Source of the DNA: Evansella sp. LMS18
GTDB lineage: Bacteria > Bacillota > Bacilli > Bacillales > Salisediminibacteriaceae
Direction: 5' to 3'
Assembly (NCBI RefSeq): GCF_024362785.1
Contig: NZ_CP093301.1
Span: forward strand, 2,108,001 to 2,172,000
Length of the DNA: 64,000 bases
The notes under the pieces were generated by a model, which saw only the letters and a program-made list of their open reading frames with translations, searched no databases and was not told the origin of the DNA. Below, one piece after another: positions 25,452 through 34,399 of this stretch (within the stretch, counting starts at the first letter, position 1; each line of letters begins with the position of its first letter). The translations under genes were made by a program, and so were the position numbers.

Positions 25452-27116
25452 ATGAAAGTTAAAAATCACCAGACTGCTGTGTTTGCCCTCGGAGGAATGG
25501 GAGAGATAGGCAAAAACATGTACGCAGTACAGTTTCAGGACGAAATTATTATAATTGATGCAGGAATAAAATTCCCGGAAGATGAATTGCTGGGGATTGA
25601 TTATGTCATCCCTGACTATACATATTTAGTCAATAACGAAGATAAGATTAAAGGGCTTTTTATAACTCACGGGCATCTGGATCATATTGGCGGAGTGGCA
25701 TATTTACTTCGTGAAGTAAATATGCCTATTTTCGGAGGGAAACTGGCACTTGGGCTTCTTCGTAACCAGCTGGAGGAACATGGGTTGCTGAGAAAAGCTG
25801 ATTTAAGGGAAATCCATGAAGATGGAGTAATTAAATTTAATAAAACTTCGGTTTCTTTCTTCCGGACGACACACAGTATACCTGATTCGTACGGAGTTAC
25901 AGTGAAGACGCCACCTGGCAATATCGTCCACACGGGAGATTTTAAATTTGATTTCACGCCGGTTGGAGAACCTGCGAATCTTTCAAAGATGGCGAGAATA
26001 GGTGAAGAAGGTGTTCTTTGTCTTCTGTCTGACAGTACTAACAGCGAACTGCCTGGATTCACGATGTCTGAAAGAAAAGTAGGGCAAAGTATTGAGCAAA
26101 TATTCCAGTCTGTAGAAGGACGAATTATTTTTGCAACGTTTGCCTCCAATATATACCGCCTCCAGCAAGCCGTGGAAGCAGCTGTTAAGTACGGCCGGAA
26201 AGTAGCGGTATTTGGGCGCAGCATGGAAAAAGCAATAGACCTGGCTCTGGAACTGGGATATATAAATGTCCCAAAAGAGACGTTCATCGATCGCTCCCAA
26301 TTAAATAAGCTTCCTGGTGATCAGGTAACAGTCCTTTGTACCGGAAGCCAGGGGGAACCCATGGCGGCTCTGTCACGGATAGCTCACGGTACCCACCGCC
26401 AGATTCAGATTCATCCAGGGGATACAGTGGTCCTTTCTTCTTCACCTATTCCCGGCAACGCTTTGAGTGTCAGCAAAACGATTGACCAGTTATACCGGGT
26501 CGGAGCAGAGGTTATTCATGGACCGTTAAACGATATCCATACTTCAGGCCATGGAGGACAGGAAGAACAAAAGCTTATGCTTCGTTTAATGAAACCTAAA
26601 TACTTCCTTCCTATCCACGGAGAGTTCCGAATGCTGAAACAGCATGTTAAATTAGCTGTTGATTGTGGCGTTCCTGAGGAAAACTGCTTTATCATGGACA
26701 ATGGAGATGTACTCGCGCTGGAAGAAAAAGAAGCCGCAGTTTCAGGGAAAATTCCATCCGGCACCGTATACGTAGACGGGAAAGGCATCGGGGATATTGG
26801 GAATATTGTTTTAAGAGACAGAAGAATCCTTTCAGAGGAAGGGCTTGTTGTGGTTGTTGTAACATTAAATATGAAAGAATTTAAAGTTACAGCCGGACCT
26901 GATATCATTTCACGAGGCTTTGTGTACATGCGTGAGTCAGGAGACTTAATTAAAGAAGCCGAAAGAAAGCTTTCTGGCCACCTGGACGGTCTAATGGACA
27001 GCAAAACAACAAAATGGTCGGAGATAAAAAACGAAATTACCGATCTCCTTGGACCATTTTTATATGAAAAAACAAAACGAAAGCCAATGATTCTGCCCAT
27101 TATAATGGAAGTCTGA
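25452..27116 (+). CDS. Ribonuclease J1-type metallo-beta-lactamase exo/endoribonuclease
   Basis: A 554-aa RNase J that reads like B. subtilis RNase J1 over its whole length (for example '[20 protein letters not shown]', 'HTGDFKFDF', '[13 protein letters not shown]', '[12 protein letters not shown]'). The zinc motif HxHxDH is intact as HGHLDH (J1 has HGHEDH), so it should be catalytically active, unlike J2-type subunits. It has the beta-lactamase, beta-CASP and C-terminal domains. In B. subtilis rnjA sits beside rpoY (ykzG). Here it stands alone after glmS, so it may be a second J1-like copy; that cannot be decided from this window. I leave the symbol empty for this reason. Confidence 0.88.
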   Translation: MKVKNHQTAVFALGGMGEIGKNMYAVQFQDEIIIIDAGIKFPEDELLGIDYVIPDYTYLVNNEDKIKGLFITHGHLDHIGGVAYLLREVNMPIFGGKLALGLLRNQLEEHGLLRKADLREIHEDGVIKFNKTSVSFFRTTHSIPDSYGVTVKTPPGNIVHTGDFKFDFTPVGEPANLSKMARIGEEGVLCLLSDSTNSELPGFTMSERKVGQSIEQIFQSVEGRIIFATFASNIYRLQQAVEAAVKYGRKVAVFGRSMEKAIDLALELGYINVPKETFIDRSQLNKLPGDQVTVLCTGSQGEPMAALSRIAHGTHRQIQIHPGDTVVLSSSPIPGNALSVSKTIDQLYRVGAEVIHGPLNDIHTSGHGGQEEQKLMLRLMKPKYFLPIHGEFRMLKQHVKLAVDCGVPEENCFIMDNGDVLALEEKEAAVSGKIPSGTVYVDGKGIGDIGNIVLRDRRILSEEGLVVVVVTLNMKEFKVTAGPDIISRGFVYMRESGDLIKEAERKLSGHLDGLMDSKTTKWSEIKNEITDLLGPFLYEKTKRKPMILPIIMEV

Positions 27117-27180
27117 CTAACCGGGTCCCTGCCGGAAGCGGCAGGGATAGCTGGAAGAACAGTAAATGCGGGAGTGGATT

Positions 27181-27369
27181 ATGATGGATAAAACAGAAAT
27201 TAAGTACGAAATCGCAGAGTTAAAGGATGAATATTTACAGCTTCAGCACAACCTGGAAAAACTGGAATCTGTGAAAGGCAACTTGTCCCCACTGGAAAAG
27301 CGGCTCACTGAAATTGAAGCAGAATTGCATTCTTTAAATGAAAAACTGCGTGATAACAAAGAGGATTAA
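27181..27369 (+). CDS. SE1832-family small coiled-coil protein
   Basis: A 62-aa protein that is one continuous heptad-rich helix ('YEIAELKDEYLQLQHNLEKLESVKGN'). Length and sequence agree with the SE1832-type small proteins of Bacillales, whose function is unknown. GGGAGTGG lies just before ATGATG. Either ATG (27181 or 27184) could be used. Confidence 0.7.
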   Translation: MMDKTEIKYEIAELKDEYLQLQHNLEKLESVKGNLSPLEKRLTEIEAELHSLNEKLRDNKED

Positions 27370-27442
27370 AACTTCTTAACTTCCTGGTGAGCTCCCTGTG
27401 CTTTGACTTATATAAAATAACAAAAGATAGCGGTGATTTCTT

Positions 27443-28069
27443 GTGTTGAAAGATACAGGGGAAAGAGTTATTCCTGAGGCCATGAAGCCTGCGAACGGTC
27501 TGCTTCTTGAGCACCTTGCTCGGTATTACTTTGCCCTTCCGTACGGGCACGGCCGTATACTCGATATTGCCTGTGGCACTGGCTATGGTGCAAAAATGAT
27601 GGCTAAGCTGAGAAGAAAGACGGTTACAGAAGTTATCGGTGTGGACATTAATGAAGATGCGGTAGAGTATGGGCGGCATAATCACTTCCACCCTTTACTG
27701 AAGTTCTGTACGGGGGATGCTCTTGACCCTGCCCTTAAAGAAAGGGTAGGTATGTTCGATACGATTTTGTCGTTTGAAACAATTGAACATGTCCCTGATG
27801 ACAGGGGATTTTTAGCCAATATATACAGTATGCTGAAGCCAGGAGGCACTCTTGTTCTATCAACGCCATTTGGGGAGGGAAGAGGAAAGCCATGCGGTTC
27901 CCCGTTCCATTATCATCAGCTGTCTGAAAGGGAGTTTATGGACCTTTTCAGCAGTGAACTGAAGTTTAAAGTAACAGACTTTTATTATCAGCAGGGAGTC
28001 GCCATTGAGAGGTATAAACGCCCCGGGGGAATTTATCCAATCGGGATTGCCGTTGCTGTAAAAGCTTAA
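27443..28069 (+). CDS. Class I SAM-dependent methyltransferase
   Basis: A 208-aa methyltransferase. Motif I is 'ILDIACGTGYGAKMM' (about residue 40), an acidic ribose-binding residue follows in 'VIGVDINEDAV', and the loop 'LSFETIEHVPD' and the strand 'LKPGGTLVLSTPF' complete the Rossmann fold. The substrate cannot be named; ubiquinone/SAM type 11 methyltransferases and rRNA or small-molecule enzymes share this fold. The start is GTG (27443), with only a modest ribosome binding site (GCGGTGAT). Confidence 0.82.
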   Translation: MLKDTGERVIPEAMKPANGLLLEHLARYYFALPYGHGRILDIACGTGYGAKMMAKLRRKTVTEVIGVDINEDAVEYGRHNHFHPLLKFCTGDALDPALKERVGMFDTILSFETIEHVPDDRGFLANIYSMLKPGGTLVLSTPFGEGRGKPCGSPFHYHQLSEREFMDLFSSELKFKVTDFYYQQGVAIERYKRPGGIYPIGIAVAVKA

Positions 28070-28083
28070 TATACTGTCGGGAG

Positions 28084-28117
28084 GCCAGTGCAATTAAATT
28101 TGCACTGGCTTTTTATT
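28084..28117 (+). terminator. Terminator after the methyltransferase gene
   Basis: GCCAGTGCA-aattaaatt-TGCACTGGC followed by TTTTTATTT. Confidence 0.85.
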
Positions 28118-28142
28118 TATGCAAATCTCCTGGATTAAATTC

Positions 28143-28170
28143 TAAAATTTTCCGCCAATAAAGCCGATAT
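28143..28170 (+). promoter_or_regulatory. Sigma-D (flagellar/chemotaxis) promoter of hemAT
   Basis: TAAA (28143-28146), 16-bp spacer, GCCGATAT (28163-28170) is a near-perfect sigma-D promoter, 38 bp before the hemAT ATG. Confidence 0.82.
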
Positions 28171-28208
28171 AATTAGAAGCTACTTTAACAATCAAAAGGG
28201 GGGATTTT

Positions 28209-29498
28209 ATGTTTTTTAAAAAAGTAAAGCAGAAGCCTGACCTTTATTCTGGCTTAAAGGGAGAGATTCAGGTCAGAACAGGAAGCGATGTGGAAAAGCA
28301 GCTTGCTATGACTGGTTTAACGCCGGAGGATCTGGGGATTATCAAGTTCCTCAAACCATTTGTAGAGGAAAGAATCCACGAAATTGTTAACAGGTTTTAT
28401 GATAATCTTGAAACAGAACCATCGCTTTTACAGATTATTAACACTCACAGCTCAGTGGAAGCATTAAAGGGAACGCTAAGGCAGCATATAACCGAGATGT
28501 TTCAGGGAACAGTGGATGAAGAGTACCTGGAAAAACGGATAGTGATTGCGAATATGCATGTGCGAATCGGTCTTCCGACAAAATGGTATGTATGTTCTTT
28601 TCAGGATCTGCTGCTTTCGTTAATCGGAATAATTGAAGATAAGATAGATGACAGAGAGCAGTATTTCCGTGCTGTAAAAGCTGTCACAAAGCTGCTCAAT
28701 CTGGAGCAGCAGCTGGTTCTGGAAGCATACGATCTGGAGACAGCAAGAATTAAACAGGAATCGGAAGCACAAAAGGAACAAATACAGGAAAAGGTTTTTA
28801 AGGAATCCCAGAACCTCGCAGCTGTATCTGAGCAGACAAATGCGTCCTTTCAGGAGCTTACTGCCCAGTCCGGGGAGATTGTAGCAATTGCTAACAGCGG
28901 AACGGAGCTTGCAGCAGTGGCGGAAGAGCGGGCAGAAAAAGGAATCAAGCTGATGAACTTCCAGACTCAGGGAATATCAAGTATTGACGGCTCATTAGAT
29001 GAGATTAATACAGATATGGAGATGCTGCTTGGAATCATGAAACAAATGCAGGAAATCATCAGCCTTGTGACGAATATAGCCGACCAGACTAATCTTCTTT
29101 CATTAAACGCAGCAATTGAGGCGGCGAGGGCAGGAGAGCACGGGAAGGGATTCAGTGTGGTGGCTGGTGAGGTGAGAAAGCTTTCCGACGAAACGAAGGA
29201 GTCTGTTTCCAAGGTAAGGCAGCTTATCTCTACTTCAACAGCTCAGGTAGAAAAGCTTACAGGTGCACTGGAAACTATTAAGGAGGAAATGGGCAAAGGT
29301 ACAAGAAATATGCAAAAAACAAAGGAACATTTCTCTCAGATCCATCAGACGATGACAGAAACAAAGAATCAGAATAAAAAAATCGAACAGGAAATAACCG
29401 CATTTGTAAATGTGCTGAACGAGCTTGGAGCAGCCTTTGAAGAAGTAGCAAGTGCAGCGGATAATTTAACGGTCGTTTCCCAGGAGCTGACAAATTGA
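28209..29498 (+). CDS. hemAT: Heme-based aerotactic transducer HemAT
   Basis: A 429-aa soluble oxygen sensor for aerotaxis (HemAT of B. subtilis has 432). Residues 20-185 are a globin-coupled sensor; the proximal heme ligand should be His117 in '[10 protein letters not shown]'. The C-terminal half is a chemoreceptor signalling domain with the hairpin tip '[20 protein letters not shown]' that binds CheA/CheW. There is no membrane segment. A sigma-D promoter and a GGGGGGA ribosome binding site lie upstream, so it should be made with the flagella. No other chemotaxis genes are in the window. Confidence 0.92.
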   Translation: MFFKKVKQKPDLYSGLKGEIQVRTGSDVEKQLAMTGLTPEDLGIIKFLKPFVEERIHEIVNRFYDNLETEPSLLQIINTHSSVEALKGTLRQHITEMFQGTVDEEYLEKRIVIANMHVRIGLPTKWYVCSFQDLLLSLIGIIEDKIDDREQYFRAVKAVTKLLNLEQQLVLEAYDLETARIKQESEAQKEQIQEKVFKESQNLAAVSEQTNASFQELTAQSGEIVAIANSGTELAAVAEERAEKGIKLMNFQTQGISSIDGSLDEINTDMEMLLGIMKQMQEIISLVTNIADQTNLLSLNAAIEAARAGEHGKGFSVVAGEVRKLSDETKESVSKVRQLISTSTAQVEKLTGALETIKEEMGKGTRNMQKTKEHFSQIHQTMTETKNQNKKIEQEITAFVNVLNELGAAFEEVASAADNLTVVSQELTN

Positions 29499-29549
29499 AA
29501 AAACCCTGAATCATACGGCTGGATAATGCCGGTGATTCAGGGTTTTTTA
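29497..29549. terminator. Bidirectional terminator between hemAT and the antiporter
   Basis: AAAAACCCTGAATCA/TGATTCAGGGTTTTTT stem with an extra inner pairing CGGC/GCCG. Confidence 0.85.
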
Positions 29550-29552
29550 TTG

Positions 29553-31040
29553 TCATGAATAGGAAGCATCTTTTTTTGATTCAAGCACCTTTTTCAAGTC
29601 TTCCTTATATCTCGTAGAAACGAGGATATAGAGGAAGTCTCCTTCTTGGATTTCTGTCTCCCCATAAGGAGTAATTAATTTTTCGTCCCTGACAATCGCG
29701 CTGATATTTGCCTTATTCGGGAAAGCAATCTCATGGAGTTTTTTCCCAACGATGGCTGAGTCGGCATTGGTTTTATACTGTACCATTTCAGCGTTCGCTT
29801 TCCCCATGGAAATCAGTTCCAGTGAGTGGTGAGGGTTATCTTTCTTCGGTCCTGTTAAATGTAACTTCTTCGCAAGCCAGGATATTGTAGACCCCTGGAC
29901 GAGCGCAGAGGAAAGGACAACGAAAAAGACGACATTGAAGAAAAACTGAGCATTATCAAGCCCTGCAACAATGGGGAAGGTTGCAAGTACGATAGGTACC
30001 GCTCCTCTTAAACCAGCCCAGGAAAGAAATGTTTTTTCTTTTAGTGTGTATTTCAACCCTAACGTGGAAAGGAAAACAGCCACAGGACGGGCGATGAACA
30101 TTAAAATGAATGATAACAGCAAGCCTTCAAGGATAATTCCAAGAGTAAACAGCTGTCCAGGAAATACGAGTATTCCCAGGAGGATAAACATCAATATTTG
30201 TGCCATCCATGCAAACCCTTCGTTAAACTGGAATATAGAGTACCGGTAAGTTAACTCTGAGTTTCCAATCACAAGAGCAGCGATATAAACTGCAAGAAAC
30301 CCGCTGGCCCCTATAATGGAAGCCATACCAAAAGTTAATAACGCAAAGGCTACTGAAAAAATTGGATAAAGACCACTTGAATCCAGATTAATTCTGTTAA
30401 TGGAGACGGAAGCGAGTTTACCGACAGCCAGTCCGACAGCTAGGCCAATCCCCATTTGCCAGAAGAAGGACGGAACCAATAACCAAATGCTTGTTTCAGG
30501 GATACTAATGAGTTCTATAAAAGAAATCGTAAGAAACACAGCCATTGGGTCGTTGGTTCCTGACTCGGCCTCCAGTGTGGCGCCCATTTTTGCTTTAATA
30601 TTTCTTTCTTTCAATGTAGCAAAAACGGCAGCCGCGTCTGTTGAGCCTACAATAGCACCGAATAACATACCTTCCAGAAGGGTCACATCAAAAATTAAAT
30701 ACGCGCTCCACCCTACAATCGCCGATGTAAGAAGTACACCAAGGGTAGCCAGTGACACAGACGGAACAATTACTGCCTTAACAGTAGAGTATTTTGTCTG
30801 GAGACCACCTTCAAACAAAATAATGACGAGTGCGAAGATACCTATTATCTGAGCAATATAGGCATTATCGAAGTAAACTAACCCCAGGCCGTCACTGCCG
30901 ATAAGCATCCCTACAAGGATAAAGAGAACAAGGGAAGGGAGCCCCAGCCTGTTGGAGAATTTCGCGACTAATACACCGCTTATCAGCAGCAATGCACCAA
31001 GTAAAACTAAAGCATCTGTTCCGAAAGCTTCAAGAAACAT
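29553..31040 (-). CDS. K+(Na+)/H+ antiporter, CPA1 family with TrkA-C domain
   Basis: A 495-aa antiporter. About twelve hydrophobic helices cover residues 1-390, with the conserved ion-path motif 'GSTDAAAVFATLKERN' and 'LEAESGTNDPMAV' typical of CPA1/NhaP2-like exchangers. Residues 405-485 form a cytoplasmic TrkA-C/RCK-C domain ('IVGKKLHEIAFPNKANISAIVRD', 'LYILVSTRYKEDL'). Such domains bind c-di-AMP in several Firmicutes transporters, which would connect it to cdaA. It exports K+ and/or Na+ in exchange for protons, useful in salt or alkali. Confidence 0.88.
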   Translation of the reverse strand: MFLEAFGTDALVLLGALLLISGVLVAKFSNRLGLPSLVLFILVGMLIGSDGLGLVYFDNAYIAQIIGIFALVIILFEGGLQTKYSTVKAVIVPSVSLATLGVLLTSAIVGWSAYLIFDVTLLEGMLFGAIVGSTDAAAVFATLKERNIKAKMGATLEAESGTNDPMAVFLTISFIELISIPETSIWLLVPSFFWQMGIGLAVGLAVGKLASVSINRINLDSSGLYPIFSVAFALLTFGMASIIGASGFLAVYIAALVIGNSELTYRYSIFQFNEGFAWMAQILMFILLGILVFPGQLFTLGIILEGLLLSFILMFIARPVAVFLSTLGLKYTLKEKTFLSWAGLRGAVPIVLATFPIVAGLDNAQFFFNVVFFVVLSSALVQGSTISWLAKKLHLTGPKKDNPHHSLELISMGKANAEMVQYKTNADSAIVGKKLHEIAFPNKANISAIVRDEKLITPYGETEIQEGDFLYILVSTRYKEDLKKVLESKKDASYS

Positions 31041-31061
31041 ACACGGCCCCCTTTCCTGAAA

Positions 31062-31217
31062 TTTATCCAGAGGAATCGTCCGTAAAACTCCCGCCTCAAA
31101 ACATGAGTGGAAGCTTAGATGTATAGGTGGGAGATAACGGACGCTAACATCCCGATTAGTTCAACTAACAATCAGGGGGGATGAATAACCCCCCCAATGA
31201 TTGAAGGTTCACTTTAT
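31062..31217 (+). repeat. Structured dispersed repeat, copy B
   Basis: Full copy with TTTAT at 31062-31066 and TTCAC-TTTAT at the right end. The first hairpin is well preserved (ACTCCCGCCT with AGGtGGGAG, then ACGGACG). The second hairpin has a GGGGGG/CCCCCC core and AATC/GATT ends. It lies upstream of the antiporter gene, in the antisense direction to it. Confidence 0.8.
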
Positions 31218-31392
31218 TATTTATTTTATAGCCATTTTATATTTCGGCTAAGCTGGTTTTTGTAGTGTTATTAGAGAATGAGTGAAAACTCACAACTCAA
31301 ATGTGTCATAATACCATTTTACTATAATATTATGTAATGTGTAAAAAGATTAGTCCTGAAAAAAATTAAACTGAACCTGACCAGAGAAGGCT

Positions 31393-31560
31393 TTAATGCA
31401 CCCATTTCAGTTTCAGTCCAGGCAGTAGCTGACTGAATATGGCCAGTAATGGAAGTTCAAGCAGAGGACCGATAATTAAAGCTATTAATGGTTCTTCAGG
31501 GAAGGTGATCAGTGCGATAGCAAGGCAATTGGTGAATTTCTTGCCAGCTTTATTAAGGGA
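31393..31560 (-). pseudogene. Remnant of an ACR3/bile-acid:sodium-symporter-type transporter
   Basis: Reading the minus strand, about 55 codons give 'KLARNSPIAL', then after a one-base frameshift 'AIALITFPEEPLIALIIGPL' and a further hydrophobic stretch, ending at TAA (31393-31395). These are the last two helices of arsenite efflux (ACR3) or bile-acid:Na+ symporter-type proteins. There is no start codon or upstream part, so it is a decayed C-terminal fragment. The rest of 31218-31766 shows no gene. Confidence 0.5.
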
Positions 31561-31766
31561 AAGTTAGCCTGATCCCCGTATGAAAAAAGGAGGAATCTCC
31601 CTGCAGCCATCCAGCAATGAAATTCAGGGTGTTGAGGGGGAGGCCTTCCTGAATCAGCTAATAAGCACCGGCAAATAATTTAACAGATACAGGCTAATTA
31701 ACCAGTCATTTCAAAACCTTCCCGCATAACATGAAAATGACCTGTTACAGGGAGGAGGGTGTATTT

Positions 31767-31895
31767 ATGAGTCACGATGTATGCAAAGATACAGGGGCAG
31801 CACCTCGGGCAGGCGCGGGTTTCGCGTTTATTTTGGTAGTGTTTATCCTGCTTGTTATTATTGGGGCTGTGGCCTGGAGTGGTTACGGCTACTAA
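31767..31895 (+). CDS. YjcZ-family sporulation protein
   Basis: A 42-aa protein, too short for most ORF cut-offs, with a very strong ribosome binding site (GGGAGGAGGG, 7 nt before the ATG). After a 17-residue polar start there is one hydrophobic helix, 'GFAFILVVFILLVIIGAV', and a Gly/Tyr end. This pattern (FAlivvlFILLiIvGa) is that of the YjcZ family of small spore-associated membrane proteins. Function unknown. Confidence 0.82.
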   Translation: MSHDVCKDTGAAPRAGAGFAFILVVFILLVIIGAVAWSGYGY

Positions 31896-31983
31896 TTTCC
31901 TGTTTACCAGAAGAAGTTTAAACTGAAGGGCGCCTGTATGGCGCTCTTGAAATCCAGTAATAGTTGATGAATAAGCAAAAATA

Positions 31984-32013
31984 AACAGACCAAATCCCGG
32001 GATTTGGTCTGTT
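31984..32013 (-). terminator. Terminator of the NlpC/P60 gene
   Basis: A perfect 30-base palindrome (AACAGACCAAATCCC and its complement); on the minus strand it runs into TTTATTTTT. Confidence 0.8.
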
Positions 32014-32029
32014 GAAATTCCCTAATTTA

Positions 32030-32746
32030 TTAAAATCTTTTCGCACCAAGGTAACGTGGTCCCCAGTAGGAAGAATTCATATCAGAAATTGTTACGCCAG
32101 TTGAAGAGCCAGCGTGGATGAACTGATTGTTTCCAAGGTAGATACCAGCGTGTGAAGGGCCAGTACGAGTTTCAAAGAATACAAGGTCTCCAGCCTGTGG
32201 GTTGGATACAGAAGTACCTGCGCTCCACATTTGTGCTACTGTACGCGGCAGGCTCGTGCCGTTTTGCGCGAATGAATACTGGATAAAACCGCTGCAGTCA
32301 AAACCACTTGGAGTAGTTCCTCCCCATACGTAAGAAGATCCGATTAAGCTTCTTGCTGTGGAGATAACTCCGCTTGCGCTGCTGCTTGTCGCAGATGAAG
32401 ACGAAGAAGCTGTGCTGCTTGCTGTGCTTGTAGTTCTTGTTGCTGTTTGAGTTCCACCGTTAGAGCTGGAAAGTCCCAGTGCACTGGCTGTTGCCGGGCC
32501 TGCTGTTCCATAGAAGTTTCCTGCCGGGCTGGAGATGCTGTTGCTCAGCTGATATGCTTTTACTGCTCCCAGAGTTTCCGGGCCAAAGACTCCGTCTACT
32601 GCGATGCTTTTACCGTTACTGTTTAGTGCAGATTGAAGCTGTCTTACGTCGTCTCCTCTGTCACCGATATTCATGGATGCCTCTGAAATTGCCGGTACCG
32701 CGAAAAATGCTCCTGCCAATGCTATGCTCATAATAAATTTTTTCAT
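32030..32746 (-). CDS. Secreted NlpC/P60 endopeptidase with peptidoglycan-binding domain
   Basis: A 238-aa secreted cell-wall hydrolase. A signal peptide (residues 1-23, ending ISEA) is followed by a PG_binding_1 domain (about 25-85, 'IGDRGDDVRQLQSALNSNG'), a Thr/Ser/Ala-rich linker and a C40 NlpC/P60 domain (about 128-238). The catalytic Cys is in 'FDCSGF', the His in 'SHAGIY', and a second His in 'FIHAGS'. It should cut gamma-D-glutamyl-diamino-acid bonds in peptidoglycan peptides. It is monocistronic, between a palindromic terminator and a long AT-rich upstream region. Confidence 0.92.
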   Translation of the reverse strand: MKKFIMSIALAGAFFAVPAISEASMNIGDRGDDVRQLQSALNSNGKSIAVDGVFGPETLGAVKAYQLSNSISSPAGNFYGTAGPATASALGLSSSNGGTQTATRTTSTASSTASSSSSATSSSASGVISTARSLIGSSYVWGGTTPSGFDCSGFIQYSFAQNGTSLPRTVAQMWSAGTSVSNPQAGDLVFFETRTGPSHAGIYLGNNQFIHAGSSTGVTISDMNSSYWGPRYLGAKRF

Positions 32747-33107
32747 TTTCTTTCCTCTCCCACTTTCTCTAAAAAATTTTTATATATAAGTCTGTTAAGT
32801 TTTTTATGAAATTTTTTTCTGCTGTTTCGGCGGCTTGTCCCGCTCGCAGGTTTAATACTACATGCAACGGGGTATAAAAATAAACCCTTTTTCGAGAATG
32901 TTATTTAACTTAAAACTCCCTGTTATCTTTTCGTAATATAAGTTGGCTTTTATGGAATATATTACCTGTACAGGCGTTCGAAAGTCCCCTGGTTTCGACA
33001 ATAACTAAAAAAATTCAAGAACTTTCATTGCTCATTATCCAGCGGGTTTTCTTTCGCATTAATTTCTTCTTTTTGCAAAAGATAACAGCGAAAGGAGCGA
33101 TATAAAA
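32747..33107. other. Divergent intergenic region with sigma-B promoter
   Basis: Holds the upstream regions of the NlpC/P60 gene (minus) and the CBS gene (plus). A sigma-B promoter is present (32850-32875), and an imperfect hairpin TTCGAAA/TTTCGA occurs near 32979-33000. No small gene is seen. Confidence 0.5.
32850..32875 (+). promoter_or_regulatory. Sigma-B general-stress promoter
   Basis: GTTTAA (32850-32855), 14-bp spacer, GGGTAT (32870-32875): an exact match to the sigma-B consensus. The first gene downstream on this strand is the CBS-domain gene, 233 bp away. Confidence 0.7.
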
Positions 33108-33548
33108 ATGAGCCAAATGATCAGAGATTTAATGAGCACTAATGTGGTTTCTGTATCTCCGCAGCAATCTATTCAGGAAGCAGCTGCTTTGATGGACCAA
33201 AATGATATTGGGTCAATTCCGGTTGTGGAAAATGGACAGGTAAGAGGGATCCTGACGGACAGGGATATTACTCTTCGTGCGACTGCCAGAGGTCTTGCCG
33301 CGCATTCACCTGTTTCCCAGTGTATGAGTGAGGCATTAAAAGTAGCTGACGCAAATATGGATATCCACGAAGCCGCCAGGATTATGGGAGAAAACCAGAT
33401 CCGCCGGCTCCCTGTAGTGGAAAATGGACAGCTTGTGGGCATGCTTGCAATAGGGGACCTTGCCAGACAGAATATTTACCAGGATGAAGCAGAAGAGGCT
33501 TTATCGAATATCTCTGTCCCTAATGCGGATGGCCGGGATTTGTACTAA
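33108..33548 (+). CDS. CBS-domain pair protein
   Basis: A 146-aa protein consisting of two CBS domains (about residues 8-62 and 70-126; 'DIGSIPVVENGQVRGILTDRD' and 'QIRRLPVVENGQLVGMLAIGDLA'). Such stand-alone pairs bind adenosyl ligands (AMP, ATP, NAD or c-di-AMP) and sense energy state. B. subtilis YhcV is similar. GAAAGGAG precedes the ATG. The sigma-B promoter upstream suggests induction by general stress. Confidence 0.85.
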   Translation: MSQMIRDLMSTNVVSVSPQQSIQEAAALMDQNDIGSIPVVENGQVRGILTDRDITLRATARGLAAHSPVSQCMSEALKVADANMDIHEAARIMGENQIRRLPVVENGQLVGMLAIGDLARQNIYQDEAEEALSNISVPNADGRDLY

Positions 33549-33620
33549 AGTTAAGATTAAGAGCAGGCCTGGGGTTACTCACATCTTGTATACCCTGAAG
33601 AAAAGCCTGCTGACTGACAG

Positions 33621-33652
33621 CGTATTCCTGTAACCAGGAATACGTTTTTTAT
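33621..33652 (+). terminator. Terminator of the CBS gene
   Basis: CGTATTCCTG-taac-CAGGAATACG followed by TTTTTTATT. Confidence 0.88.
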
Positions 33653-33660
33653 TAGAGGAA

Positions 33661-33693
33661 ATTCATACATAGTTCATAAAAGAATGCTATGCT
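33661..33693 (+). promoter_or_regulatory. HssR-type direct-repeat box and promoter of the hssRS-like operon
   Basis: TTCATAcaTAGTTCATAAA contains two TTCATA units 11 bp apart (33662 and 33673), then 7 nt and the -10 TATGCT (33688-33693). S. aureus and B. anthracis HssR bind GTTCATATT-N2-GTTCATATT. The same 20-bp block (17 of 20 identical) with the same distance to a -10 recurs at 37241. Confidence 0.7.
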
Positions 33694-33729
33694 AACGGTG
33701 ACGAATGATATGAAGAAAGGCTGAAAAAG

Positions 33730-34398
33730 ATGAATACTATACTTGTTGCCGATGATGACGCCCATATTAGAAAACTCATCCGCCTTTACCTCGAGAACAG
33801 CGGTTATTCTGTAGTGGAAGCGGCTGATGGCCAGGCGGCTCTGGACTTGTTAACAAAGGAAAAAATCAATTTGGCGATTGTCGATGTGATGATGCCCAAC
33901 TTGGATGGCATTGAGCTCACGGAAGACATTCGCTCATTTCTGGATATTCCAATATTAATGGTGACTGCTAAAGGAGAATCTCAAGATAAGGTTAAAGGTT
34001 TCAATGCTGGAACAGATGATTATTTAGTGAAACCTTTTGATCCGGTGGAACTAACGCTAAGGGTAAAGGCTCTTCTGAAGCGCTATCACCCAGGATCAGA
34101 AAATAAAGTAACCGCTGGTTCAGTTACTGTTGATCTGGACAGGCTGACAGCGGAATTTGAGGACACCACAGTTCACCTGAAACGAAAGGAATGCGAACTG
34201 TTATTTACTCTTGCTGGGTCGCCAGGAAAAGTTTTTACGAGGGCACAGCTCATTGAGAAAATCTGGGGGTATGATTATGAAGGGGATGAACGGACAGTCG
34301 ATGTTCATATTAAACGTTTAAGAGAGCAGCTTTCACCCTTTAAAAATATAATAATCACTACAGTCAGAGGTCTTGGTTACCGTCTGGAGGAAATGTAA
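33730..34398 (+). CDS. OmpR-family response regulator, HssR-like
   Basis: A 222-aa regulator: receiver domain (residues 1-115; acidic pocket DDD, phospho-Asp in 'IVDVMMPNLDG', Lys in 'LVKPFDP') and a winged-helix DNA-binding domain (about 128-222). The segment 'IEKIWGYDYEGDERTVDVHIKRLR' is closely similar to heme-responsive HssR. No HrtAB-type heme exporter is nearby, so the signal is not certain. It overlaps nothing; the kinase starts two bases after its stop. Its promoter carries a direct repeat of HssR type, which suggests autoregulation. Confidence 0.88.
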   Translation: MNTILVADDDAHIRKLIRLYLENSGYSVVEAADGQAALDLLTKEKINLAIVDVMMPNLDGIELTEDIRSFLDIPILMVTAKGESQDKVKGFNAGTDDYLVKPFDPVELTLRVKALLKRYHPGSENKVTAGSVTVDLDRLTAEFEDTTVHLKRKECELLFTLAGSPGKVFTRAQLIEKIWGYDYEGDERTVDVHIKRLREQLSPFKNIIITTVRGLGYRLEEM

Positions 34399-34399
34399 A

